Positions 25,449 through 35,102 are shown, counted from the first letter of the stretch. The stretch: DNA of 37,409 bases from Mycogone perniciosa (GCA_025331125.1 JAOALB010000235.1:1-37409); one strand, 5' to 3'. Notes: generated by a model from the letters alone, not told the origin. Program-made: numbers and translations.

Positions 25449-25742
25449 TATTAGAACCCAACTATTATAAGAATATAATATAGTATATACTTAAAGGAAC
25501 CTTAGATAAATAAATTAATTAATATCAGATTATTTAAGTTACTATAAACTATAAAGTAATCCCAGTAAACTAATAAAAGGATTTACCTAAGTTATTAAAA
25601 AAATAAATATAATTTAAAGTAATTTATAATTATTCCTTTTATATATATATAACTAGTTTATTATTTATTTAATATAGTTACTTAAATAGTTATTAATAAT
25701 TGCATTTACTAAAACTACCTGTTTTATAGAATTGTAACTATA
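25449..25742 (+). repeat. 3' LTR of element D, left piece
   Basis: Starts TATTAGAACCC, close to a RIP-mutated TGTCACGACCC, and runs to CTATA at 25738-25742, where element C begins. The remainder of this LTR continues at 33254-33344. U3 shares blocks with the LTR of A. Confidence 0.72.
25738..25742. repeat. Target-site duplication of element C, left copy (CTATA)
   Basis: CTATA directly precedes the outer base of the left LTR of C and is repeated exactly at 33249-33253, directly after the right LTR. A 5-bp duplication is usual for Ty3/gypsy integration. Confidence 0.88.
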
Positions 25743-26101
25743 TATAATAATCCGGGTTGATTCTTAATATTTAAACCAAGGTTTATAGGTTTATATTAAT
25801 AGAGAGGTTAAAGATAAATATTAAGCAGGGTAATATAATTATAATTTTAATAAATAGGCGGTTCTAGTAAATATAATTTATTAGCGACTATTTAAGTAAC
25901 TATACTAAATAATTGTGGCTTATCCAGTCTTATATATAAAGGAGATATCTTAAAGACTGACTGTCTTTAAATTATAGACTAATCCTTTAAAAGCGCGGAC
26001 TGTAGTATAAAAACCAGGGACTGCAATCTGGCTATCAGTCCAGGTTATATATATTAATACGTAATATATATATATATAAATTATATATTCGGGTTATAAT
26101 A
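25743..26101 (-). repeat. 3' LTR of element C (359 bp)
   Basis: On the plus strand it begins TATAATAATCCGGG, the RIP form of TGTGACGATCCGGG seen unmutated at the end of D's LTR, and ends TTCGGGTTATAATA. It is the same length as 32890-33248. In the part corresponding to 33140-33248 it carries C-to-T and G-to-A changes only. Confidence 0.9.
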
Positions 26102-26107
26102 TAATAT

Positions 26108-26118
26108 CCCCCTCCTAA
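26108..26118 (-). other. Polypurine tract of element C
   Basis: The plus strand reads CCCCCTCCTAA, so the minus strand is TTAGGAGGGGG next to the left LTR. This sets the element on the minus strand. Confidence 0.72.
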
Positions 26119-26452
26119 TAGTCTTATCCTTAAAGCCGTAAATTCTCCTCTTCTTTTATTATATATTATTCCTTTCCTTCCTTTTATTATATATTTATTA
26201 TAAGTAACTATATATTAAAGAAGTTTTTAGTTATTACCTGCAAAGACCGCGAGTGTAATATCCTTTTATTGTCTATTTCTATCTAAAGTTCCTTAACAGA
26301 TATACTATATATTTATTATTTCAGGAATAAGCTGTATTACTAAATGCTAAATAGAAATTTATTTTATTCTAAATATATCTATTAAAAGAAAACTTATAAT
26401 AAAATATTAATGGCTTTATTTTATAGGTTCTTTATATATTACGTTTTTATAT

Positions 26453-26494
26453 TACTAACCCTCTTTTTTTATTACTTATCTTTTTAATTAATAG
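26453..26494 (+). other. Intron 3' end candidate: branch site and acceptor
   Basis: TACTAAC at 26453-26459 matches the fungal branch-point consensus. A pyrimidine-rich stretch follows, then an AG at 26493-26494. The long plus-strand frame of the antisense gene starts directly after this AG. A donor is not certain; a GT at 26427 is possible. Confidence 0.4.
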
Positions 26495-26842
26495 AAAAAA
26501 CTTAATCGCGAATAGGAAAAGGCTAGTAATAATTTAATAGACCTGCAGCAGCAGATATTTAAACTGCAAGAACGTTTTTCTGCGATAGTAGGTCGTTTAG
26601 CTTAGATTTGCAAGATTTATTAGAAAACTAAAAAGCGGGGTAAAGAGTTAACCTAGTAAAGTATAGCGGAACTTAATGCAGAGGATAATATTTTTCCTGC
26701 TTTTAATGCCTATAAGCAGTATATAATTAAAAACGTCTAAGTATTAAGGGTTATTAGCGAGGTAAATTAATCCTTTTTTAAAATTAGTGAGGAGTTTGTA
26801 AATATAGGTTCTTTAATTTTAAAAACTAATAGAACTGCTTAA
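26495..26842 (+). pseudogene. Antisense gene relic of element C (115-codon exon)
   Basis: The plus-strand frame of 115 codons ends in TAA and holds seven internal TAG/TAA codons (26513, 26603, 26621, 26654, 26657, 26738, 26768), all explicable as RIP products of Q, R or W codons. The early part (26534-26610) has L, I and F at heptad spacing with three consecutive glutamines, like a coiled coil. A K-K-R-G-K-E-L segment, an A-E-L-N-A-E-D-N-I-F-P-A-F-N block and an acidic-hydrophobic end follow. The layout resembles TE-associated hypothetical proteins common in fungal annotations. It lies opposite pol and its stop is about 30 bp from the convergent chromodomain end. Composition is less AT-rich than the surroundings. 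Confidence 0.6.
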
Positions 26843-26875
26843 GTTTTATTTTAATGTTTAATAGGTATTTAATAA

Positions 26876-28300
26876 GTTCTTAAAAGTTATATTCTTTTTT
26901 ATAGTTTTTCTATCTAATTAAATATTAGTGTTTATTATCTTATATTTATATAGCTTTAATTTCTTTTACTTTATATTTTTTTTAGTGCTAAAACTTTAAT
27001 TAAATCTATAATTAATTTATTTTTTAATTTATTTTATAATACCTTTTTAAATAGTAGAATATAAAATATTGAATAAATTTAAATATTATTTAATAATATA
27101 AATTTATAAATAGCTTTTAAAATAACTTTTTTAACCAGGTAAAGTTTAAGTTTTTAAATTTTAATTTATTGCTTAATTATATTATTTTAATATTTACAGT
27201 CTTTTTCTTTAGTAAATAATAGTATAGGTAAACTATAGCCCCTTTTTTAAAAACTAATCCCTTTAATTTATATTTATTAGTATATTTCTTTATTCTTTTA
27301 ATATAAAATAAAGGTATACTTATATTTCTTTATATAACTGCTTTATATCTTTAGCTTTAATTTAGACTTTATTAATATATAGGTCTTTCTTTAACGCTTT
27401 ATATATATCTAATATTAAGCTATAGTTAATATATATAAAGCTAAGTCCAGTTAACCTTAAAATATTGCTATTATCAAAATATTTATATAATTAATAGTTT
27501 TTATATTTAATTATTTTAATTAAAGTTAATATAACTTTTGAAATAAACTTTAATAACGTAATTAATATATTTTATCTATTTATTTATTTATAGGTAATGT
27601 ATAGTATTAAGCTTATAATTTATGTTTAACTAGTTTATAAATACTTACTAGAATTTAAATATAAAAGTTAATCTTTAATTAAAAATAATCTCAGCTAAAA
27701 TTATATAATTAACTGCAATAAATTATAAAAATATATAAGCTAGTATTTTTATATTTATTACTTTTTTATATAAAAAAAAGTAAAAGTATTTAATAAATTA
27801 ATTTATAATTATTAAAGCATTATTATATTTAGCCTTTATTTTTAATTTAATAAATAATAATAGTTTAATAATAAAGTTTAATAAACTTAATTCCTATAGT
27901 CGCTCTAGTATTAGTAAAAGTTAAAGTTTACTATATAGTTTATATTTTAAAGTTTTAACTGTTTTATAAATTATATAGTAAAAAATAAGATTTTATATAA
28001 CTTTTTTAAGCCTTTAAAACTTAAAATACCTTTAAACTTATTTATAAATCTTATAAATACCTTTATATTTATGTATTAGGTATTAATAAACTTTTATAAT
28101 TATATTTTTCTAAAGTTTATTTAAAATTTAAATCTTTTTATTTGATTATTAAATTCCTTTATTATTAAACTCTATATCTTTTAAAAATCTATTATTATTT
28201 TAAATAATATAATACTCTTTAATATATTAAAGTATAGTCTTATTATTAAATACTTTATATATAGCTTAAAATGCTATTTATTAATAATATCTTTTAAAGG
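26876..28300 (-). pseudogene. Integrase and chromodomain relic of element C
   Basis: The minus-strand chromodomain at about 26960-26876 has K-E-I-K-A-I, D-N-K-H, Y-L-I-R-[stop]-K-N-Y-K-K-E-Y-N blocks. Integrase lies upstream to about 28300. The segment aligns with 21297-22580 of element A in the same orientation, and as reverse complement with 23400-24735 of element D. Confidence 0.7.
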
Positions 28301-28339
28301 TTTATCTTAAAATCTGCCTAGTATACTTAATCTTTTTTT

Positions 28340-29400
28340 AATTATAGTCAGTTTATCTATTAAATATATTTATTTATTCATTTTTAAATCCTTCATAATA
28401 AATTAAAATATAGTCGAATTCTAAAAGGTATTTTATATAGCAGATTTATTTTTTAAAGAGTTATTAAACTATCGCGAAATATATAATATTCTTATAGTTA
28501 ATATATACTTTAACTTTATATACTCCTTTTAATAAATAATTTTACTATTCTTTAAATATAAAAGTAATAGTAAAGAATTCTGTACTATATATTAAATAGT
28601 TTAGTTTTATACTATATAGTATTTAAAAGTAAAAGGCAATAAAGTATAGTTTACTATTTTTATCTTTTTAGCTAAATTAAACTTTTATAGTAAAGTTAAA
28701 AGTATTTATTTTAACTTTTATTTCTTTAAATAAATTAAAGATAATAAATATAGGTTTTTTTAAAATAAACTACTTAAATTTGTTAAAGGCCTTTTATATA
28801 TTTAATATCTATAAAAACTTTTATTTCTTTTTAGTAAATTTATAAAGACTTTATATAATATATTTATAGCCTTTAATAAATTATTAATAATAGTTAATAA
28901 ATCTTAAAAAGCTTTAAGCTTCTTTAACTATTATAAATATAAGCTAATCTTTTATTACTTATACCTTTAATAAATCTATATAGATTTTCTTAAAGGTAAT
29001 AATATACTTTAAAAAAGTAATTTTCTATATATAAAATTGATATTTCTTTAATTTTATAAATAGTTTAATGTTTTATAGTATTTATAATATATTATAAATA
29101 TATTCTTTATATTCTTTAAAGGTATTTAAGAAAATTAAAATATTATTTAAATAAATAACTATAAAAATATTAAAATATTCTTTTAATATATTATTAATTA
29201 TTTTTTAAAATATTATAAGAGTATTAATAAAACTAAAAGGTATAACTAAATATTTAAATAAACTATACTTAATTTAAAAGGCAGTTATCTATTTATATCT
29301 TTCTTTAATTTAAATAAAATTATAAGCGCCTTTAAAATCTAGCGCTATAAATGATCTTTTCTTATATAGTTTATCCTATAATTCTATAATTAATAATAGT
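28340..29400 (-). pseudogene. Reverse transcriptase and RNase H relic of element C
   Basis: RNase H (about 28340-28800) aligns as reverse complement with 22970-23345 of element D. RT upstream shows the catalytic box on the minus strand as Y-L-N-N (plus 29142-29153), preceded by F-I-V-I and followed by I-L-I-F. The two aspartates became asparagines by RIP. Confidence 0.78.
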
Positions 29401-32400
29401 AGAGTATTATCTTTAATAGTAGCTTTATTAAGCTGTTAATAGTTTATAATTAACTATAATTCATATCTTTTTTTAATATAAATATAATAAAATAGTTTAC
29501 TTTTAATAAAAAGGGTTAAATATACCCTTTAAGTAATATATTATCTAAATAATTATATAGGCTTTTAAACCCTTTTTTATTTAAATTATAAATTTTATAA
29601 AAGGTAATACTAGCACTATCCTTAAGCTTAATTATATAGTTTTATTAACTATATTCTAGTAGCTTTATATTAAATGGTTTTTTAAACAGTTTATTATACT
29701 TTTAGTATTCTTTAAGGATATTTTATAGTTATTTTAATAATACTGCTATTTTAAGGCTTTTTATTTCAAGTATTTTATTAATATTATTAAATACTTTCTA
29801 TAAAAAAGTAATTATTCTTTAAATTTATTTATTTTTCCCTTTACTTTCCTTAAATTTTATTTTTAAGTAAATCATTTCTATAATTAAATTAAAGGTAACT
29901 TCTTTAATTCTTTTTATTAATTTATTTAAAGGTTTTATATTTTAAAATTTCTTCCCTGCAATTAAATCCTTTTTAATAATTCTAATCACTAAAAAACCTT
30001 TACTATCGCGCTAATAAAACTAGCTATTCTCTTAATTAATATTAAAGTTATTGCATTTTAACTAAAAATAACTAAAAATAATATTATATTTATTAATATT
30101 TACTATATTGCAAAAAACTACTTTTTTATATTTAGCGATTTTAAGTTTAAAATACTTAATCTTTCGCTTCACTTATTTATTATTATATATAAAGGCTCCT
30201 TTTTCTGCTTAATAAAGTGAATACAGTTTAGTTTTCTTTTTATACAGTAACTATAAGCAATTTATAGTTATAGGTATAATAAAATTACCTATTACTTTAT
30301 TATCTACTAATATATATAGCCGATATCCCTAAACTATTATCTTTAATTTAAAATATAATAAATCTTTATTATTACTTTTATTATTTAATATTTTAAAAAA
30401 TATAATTTGTTTATCACTACTCTATAGCCCTTTTATAAGTAATATTAATTATTTCTTAATTCTTTTTATTTTATATAAATTTTGCAGTTAATTAAAGTTC
30501 TTTAAAGTAAATACTACTTTCTTTTATTATAAGCGGTTCCTTTATAAGTAATAAAGTTAAATTAATTTTAATACAGCTCCTTTATAATTTAATTAATCTC
30601 TCTGTCTTTTAAAGTAAGTTTATACTTTATATACTTTTATATTTACTACTTTTAAAGTTTTTCCTGTAAATAAAGAATATATTTATCCTTTTAGCAGTAT
30701 ATATAGTCTAATAATAAATATAAGGTATTATTAGCCTATTATATATACTATTCTTTTAACTTATTTTATTTATATATAATATACTTTAAATTATTGCACT
30801 TTAAATAGTGTTATTAATTATATTTAAACCTTTTATTATAATAGAAATACTACTTTATTAATTTCTTTTAGCAGTAAATATAATATCCTTTTAATTTACA
30901 CTTTTTAAATCCTTATAGTTAATAATACTTCTTCAAAGGTTTAGTATTTAATTTAATAATAATAACCTTAAAGTCTTAATACTATACAGTTATAATCTAT
31001 TCTTTAAAAATATTATAATCCTATATTTATTTTATAAAATAAAACAGGATTTTAATTAAAAATATATTATACTTTACTTTTCCTAAAAGTATACTATATA
31101 GCTATATACAATATAAATAACCTAGGATATAGTATAATGCTTTTTATAAATAAAGTTATTTATAGTATAATCTCTTTATATATAAATATATATAGGTTCC
31201 GCTTATATAGTTAAAGCAGCTAAAATTACTTTAATAGCTATTTTATTATTGGCTCTATTTTATATATAAAGCTATTTATATAAGCGTAAATATATTTTAT
31301 TTAATTATATATTTATAGTAATGTTTTTAACTATATAAAAGTAATAGTTATTTAAATTATTTTTAAAGTTACTATATATTAATAATATATTTCCAAGTTT
31401 TAAACGTATAACACTATATAGTAATACTTTATATTATAAAAGGTTATTTTTATTTTTATTATTAAAGTTACTGCTACTAATTTACTTTTTATTACCTACA
31501 GTAATTTAATTAAAATATTAATAATTAATTATAGTAATTATTTATTTATTTAAAATACTATTATGTTTATTTAACTTTATATAGTTAAAGTCTAGGTTTT
31601 ATTTTATTAAACTATTTAAGTATAGTAAATACCTGTTTACTTTATTTTCTTTAAATATATCTTTAAAAATTAAAAATTTAAGTCTTAACTAGTATCCCCT
31701 TTAATTTATTATAAACATTTTTCTAAATTACTTTAAGTATTATTTACTTTTATCTTTATTAAATTTATAAATAAAGCAGCTATTATTATAGTATATAGTT
31801 TAGTTAAATAATATATAATTAATAGCTTTTAAAACTATATTAACCTTTTATTATTAAAGCTAATAATATATTTTATTGCTTTTTACTTTAATTTATATAT
31901 CTTTAATATTTATAGATTTATTTAAATTATTACTATTATTATTTTATATTTAAATAGAATTTATAAAGTAAATTATTTATATTTATATATTTTTTAATAA
32001 ATTTAATAATACCTTTATTTTAATAAAACTTATAAATTTCCTTTTTAACTTTTAGTTTAAATTTATTATAAAAGCGTTTAATAAAGGTAAAGGTTTTTTA
32101 TTTAACTTTAAAAGTATAGTTTTTAAAGTATATAATATAATTAAAGTATTTTCCTTTTTAAATTAAGTTTATAAATTTATTTTCTATAATATATTTTTTA
32201 TTAATATTATTAAAGATATTCTTTAATTTTTCTTTAAATTAATTATAGTTTATAAATATAAGTTAAATTTACTTAGTCACTTTACTTTTATTATTAAACA
32301 AATCCCTTTAAATAAATTTAAATTACTTTAAAGTATTTCCTTTAAATTATTTAATAGTTAAAAAGACTTTATTAATCTTTATATTAAAGCTAGTTAAAAA

Positions 32401-32889
32401 ACTAGTAAAATAGTTATATAGTTAAGTAAAAAATAGTTAAAGTGCTATAGTACTTTTATTAAAGGGTTTTAAAGGCTGTATTTTAAGCGACTTTTTTAAA
32501 TCCCCTAAAGGTTAATTCCCTTTATAGTTTAATATAAAATTTAAAGCAGGTAAAGCTTAATTTTGTAAATTTATAATAATTATTTACTATTATTAAATTA
32601 TCTATTAAAGTTTTATATTATTAGTAATTAAATATTAATACTATTACTTTTATTTTATATAGTTAGCTTTTATATATTAAAAGGCTTCCTTTATATAAAT
32701 ATATAGTTATTCCGTTTTATTAACTTTATCTTTATTTTTGCTTTTACTTATATTATTATCTTTATTATTATCCTGCCTTTAATGAAAAGGCGGAATAAAA
32801 GGTAAAGTATTAAAAGAGAATACTGCAGTAAATATATTTACAGTATTGTTTAAGATTCTTAATAGCCTTTAAAATAAAATTTATTAATA
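29400..32889 (-). other. 5' coding part of element C (gag, protease), unreadable
   Basis: By position this is the gag-protease-early RT part of element C. The minus strand is A-rich, as in the readable parts, but stops are frequent in every frame and I cannot assign domains. Confidence 0.5.
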
Positions 32890-33248
32890 TATAATAATCT
32901 AGGTTAATTCTTAACAGTTAAACTAAGGTTTATAGGTTTATATTAATAAACAGGTTAAAGATAAATATTAAACAGGGTAATATAGTTACAATTCTAAAAA
33001 ATAGGCAGTTTTAGTAAATATAATTTATTAATAACTGTTTAAGTAACTATACTAAACAATTATAGCTTCTCTAGTCTTATATATAAAGGAGATATACTAA
33101 AGACCGACTATCTTTAAGTTATAGATTAATCCTCTAAAAGCGCGGACTGTAGTATAAGAACCGGGGACCGCGATCTGGCCGTCGGTCCAGGTCACGTGTG
33201 TCAACACGTGACGTGTATATGCATGGGTCGCATGTTCGGGTCGTGACA
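32890..33248 (-). repeat. 5' LTR of element C (359 bp), RIP-mutated on one side only
   Basis: Partner of 25743-26101. The inner ~240 bases (32890 to about 33125) are as AT-rich as the rest of the element. The outer part from about 33130 keeps its GC content, for example GGGGACCGCGATCTGGCC and GGGTCGTGACA. In minus orientation the unmutated part is the start of U3. Confidence 0.88.
33191..33212. promoter_or_regulatory. Palindrome with two CACGTG E-boxes in U3 of element C
   Basis: GTCACGTGT and ACACGTGAC are perfect 9-base arms around GTCA, each holding a CACGTG core, the usual bHLH target. The position near the start of U3 fits an enhancer-like role in LTR transcription. In the 3' LTR of the same element the motif has been destroyed (TTATATATATTAATACGTAA). 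Confidence 0.45.
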
Positions 33249-33253
33249 CTATA
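33249..33253. repeat. Target-site duplication of element C, right copy (CTATA)
   Basis: Exact repeat of 25738-25742. The sequence after it continues the LTR of element D. Confidence 0.88.
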
Positions 33254-33344
33254 TTACCCTGCTTAGTATTTATCCCTGACCTCTCTGTCTACATAAACCC
33301 ACGAACCTCGGCTTGACTGTTGAGAATCAACCCGGATCGTCACA
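33254..33344 (+). repeat. 3' LTR of element D, right piece, not RIP-mutated
   Basis: This is the reverse complement of the first ~100 bases of the family 2 LTR as seen in C and A. It ends in CCCGGATCGTCACA at 33344. Its GC content is normal: GAGAATCAACCCGGATC here corresponds to mutated forms at 25752 and 14026. It is the outer border of the repeat nest. Confidence 0.82.
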
Positions 33345-34000
33345 CTCTTATACATGTATCTTACTATGAATTCATTTCTGTATTGATGGCGCATTTACTA
33401 ACGAGCTCGAACAGCAGTGCTTATCTACAATCACTCATTTTACATCAAATCCAATAGAAAATGAAGATCAAAACAAAAGTCAATGGTTTTTTGTTGTACA
33501 TGTCAACCCATATATCCTCCATCCACCTCCACCATCCAATCGATATGGCGGTCTCAAAAATCAGAGGATGAAATATCATCCTATGTTAGGTGGGAAATGT
33601 GGCACTCAACACCACAACAGAGGAGGGAACCTTAACAATCAATGATATGATACTAAAGGCAACCGATAGCACGGTAAAGAGAACCACCAAAACGGGAAAT
33701 TAAAAATCAATAGTAACGAGGAATAATTTGGTAACCATAACCACAGCCTAATTGACACAATAACTATAACCTGCCCAATTAACAAAATAAATAACGCGAT
33801 TAAAAGAATAACCATAACGTAATTGACAAAATAAATATAACTTAATTAACACATAGAGTAAGCACAAGTGTGGTCTCATAATTGCAATGTAGGATCAAAA
33901 TTGAAGGGGCAACGCCTGTAAGAAGAAACCAAGTCCGACAAATACCCCAAACAACATCCTTCATCGTATCCTCCATTTTCGATATACGCCCTATCTCCCC
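33345..34000. other. Intergenic region between the repeat nest and the UbiA gene
   Basis: Ordinary base composition with no convincing open frame. It must include the 3' UTR of the prenyltransferase gene, whose stop codon is at 34001-34003. A degenerate direct repeat lies at 33734-33850. Confidence 0.6.
33734..33850. repeat. Degenerate direct repeat of about 75 bp
   Basis: ACCATAACC...TAATTGACACAATAAC (from 33734) recurs as ACCATAACG TAATTGACAAAATAAA (from 33811). Each is followed at a short distance by AATTAACA. It is an imperfect tandem duplication in the 3' flank of the gene. Confidence 0.5.
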
Positions 34001-35011
34001 TCATACATTCACCGCAATCTTTCGGGCGTACTGGCCCACAAGTCCAGCCATGAACCCAGCCCCCACAAGCCAGAACTGATCATGGAACCAAGCACCGCAA
34101 CTCTCGGGGCTATTCAAGTCCACATCATAAATGAAGTAAGCCATGGTGACAGCAACTCCGCCCACTGTACCTATCATGTAAATCTGATCGAAACCTGCCC
34201 ACAAACCACACAATGCGAGCAGTACAACCTGGACGACGGACAGCATACCTGCCATAAGCTTGGTACTCTTCTCAAAACGCAGGGCTAAGCTCTTCACACC
34301 AGCTTTCTCATCATCGGCAACGTCCTGGTGCGCGTAGATGGTGTCATATGTGATAGTCCACATGATGATGGAGACAAAGAGCGCCAGCGTTGGCCAGGCA
34401 TGTTCACCAAAAGGATCAATGCCTAGCGCGGAAACGCAGAAGTAGACTGCCCAGGCAAAGGGAAAGCCAAGAACAACTTGGGGATAGTACGTGACTCGTT
34501 TCATGAGTGCGTAGACGAAGAACAAGACCACCGTGACCAGCATATGCGGCTTGCAAGCAGCCGGAAAGAAAGCCAAGATTGGGTAGCCAACTACTAGCTG
34601 GGCCAGAGTGAATATGTTGGCTTGAGCAGTAGATACGGCACCTCGAGCAATGGGCCGATGGCGACATCGTCTCACACGCCTGTCGAAACGCTGATCGACG
34701 TTGTCATTCCAAGTGCAAGAGACTCCGCGTAAGAGAATATTAAAAGGTAGAAGGATTGCAGCCAAGTTTAGAAGAGTAATTGGCTTAGGAGTCATGGGAG
34801 AAAGGCAGGCGGCATACATGATCCCGATTAGATAAGGGAAGTAGAAGGCATAGAGGCCTCCGGGGCGATCGATACGCATAAGTTGACCGTATGGGATCCA
34901 TGATTTAGGAAGCAATGACAATAGGCCAGTGTTGGGATCTTTGTACCCTGGAAGATCTGGGAAGAAGTTGATGTTCTTGTCTAGAACAGCTGTATTGGAC
35001 CTGGGTGACAT
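34001..35011 (-). CDS. UbiA-family aromatic prenyltransferase, fungal meroterpenoid/COQ2-like type
   Basis: A 336-residue intact protein, the only clear gene in the window. UbiA enzymes are integral membrane proteins that transfer an isoprenoid chain from a diphosphate to an aromatic or polyketide acceptor. Both Asp-rich Mg-diphosphate motifs are present: NDxxDxxxD at residues 102-110 (N102, D103, D106, D110) and YDxxYAxxDxxDD at 222-234 (D223, D230, D233, D234), followed by K236 and G238. About eight to nine hydrophobic segments fit the family fold (roughly 51-70, 80-97, 131-150, 157-170, 178-198, 207-222, 253-272, 276-295, 312-328). The N-terminal WIPY...MRIDRPGG block and the late W-F-H-x-x-F-W-L-V-G block are like those of fungal meroterpenoid farnesyltransferases. 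There is no obvious mitochondrial presequence, which argues against housekeeping COQ2. The ATG has A at -3. There are no introns and no RIP stops. Substrate cannot be told; no polyketide synthase or cyclase is in the window. Confidence 0.92.
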   Translation of the reverse strand: MSPRSNTAVLDKNINFFPDLPGYKDPNTGLLSLLPKSWIPYGQLMRIDRPGGLYAFYFPYLIGIMYAACLSPMTPKPITLLNLAAILLPFNILLRGVSCTWNDNVDQRFDRRVRRCRHRPIARGAVSTAQANIFTLAQLVVGYPILAFFPAACKPHMLVTVVLFFVYALMKRVTYYPQVVLGFPFAWAVYFCVSALGIDPFGEHAWPTLALFVSIIMWTITYDTIYAHQDVADDEKAGVKSLALRFEKSTKLMAGMLSVVQVVLLALCGLWAGFDQIYMIGTVGGVAVTMAYFIYDVDLNSPESCGAWFHDQFWLVGAGFMAGLVGQYARKIAVNV

Positions 35012-35092
35012 GATTTTAGGTGAAGAATGAAATACAAGTGAACCTCTTGGACTTCTAACTGAGGAAGTGATGGAAATGGGAGCGTGAACGCA

Positions 35093-35102
35093 CTCTATTA
35101 TA
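35093..35102 (-). promoter_or_regulatory. TATA-like box upstream of the prenyltransferase
   Basis: The minus strand reads TATAATAGAG about 82-91 bases before the ATG at 35011, a plausible core promoter position in a filamentous fungus. No experimental support. Confidence 0.35.

Larger units (their letters stand above)
25743..33248 (-). mobile_element. Element C: full-length family 2 gypsy chromovirus nested in the LTR of D
   Basis: Two 359-bp LTRs (25743-26101 and 32890-33248) and an exact CTATA duplication define the borders. Coding is on the minus strand: RT around 29142-29153, RNase H ~28340-28800, integrase ~26965-28300 and chromodomain ~26876-26960. A plus-strand extra gene relic lies at 26495-26842, and the polypurine tract sits beside the left LTR. 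The right LTR is therefore the 5' LTR. The gag and protease region (about 29500-32889) is too mutated to read. Most of the element is RIP-saturated, but the outermost ~115 bases of the 5' LTR are intact. Confidence 0.87.
22586..33344 (+). mobile_element. Element D: 5'-truncated family 2 gypsy chromovirus, interrupted by element C
   Basis: The plus-strand element begins in the RT thumb (about 22650) and runs through RNase H, integrase and chromodomain (to about 24735). An antisense gene relic, a polypurine tract (25433-25443) and the 3' LTR follow. The LTR is split by element C into 25449-25742 and 33254-33344, about 386 bp together. The RT palm, gag and 5' LTR are missing. It abuts element A head-to-head at about 22585. 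The last 92 bases of its LTR, on the right of C, are not RIP-mutated. Confidence 0.75.

Noticed and set aside
25743..26101. The left LTR of element C as its 5' LTR
   Set aside because: RT, RNase H and integrase of C read on the minus strand, and the polypurine tract lies beside this LTR, so it is the 3' LTR.
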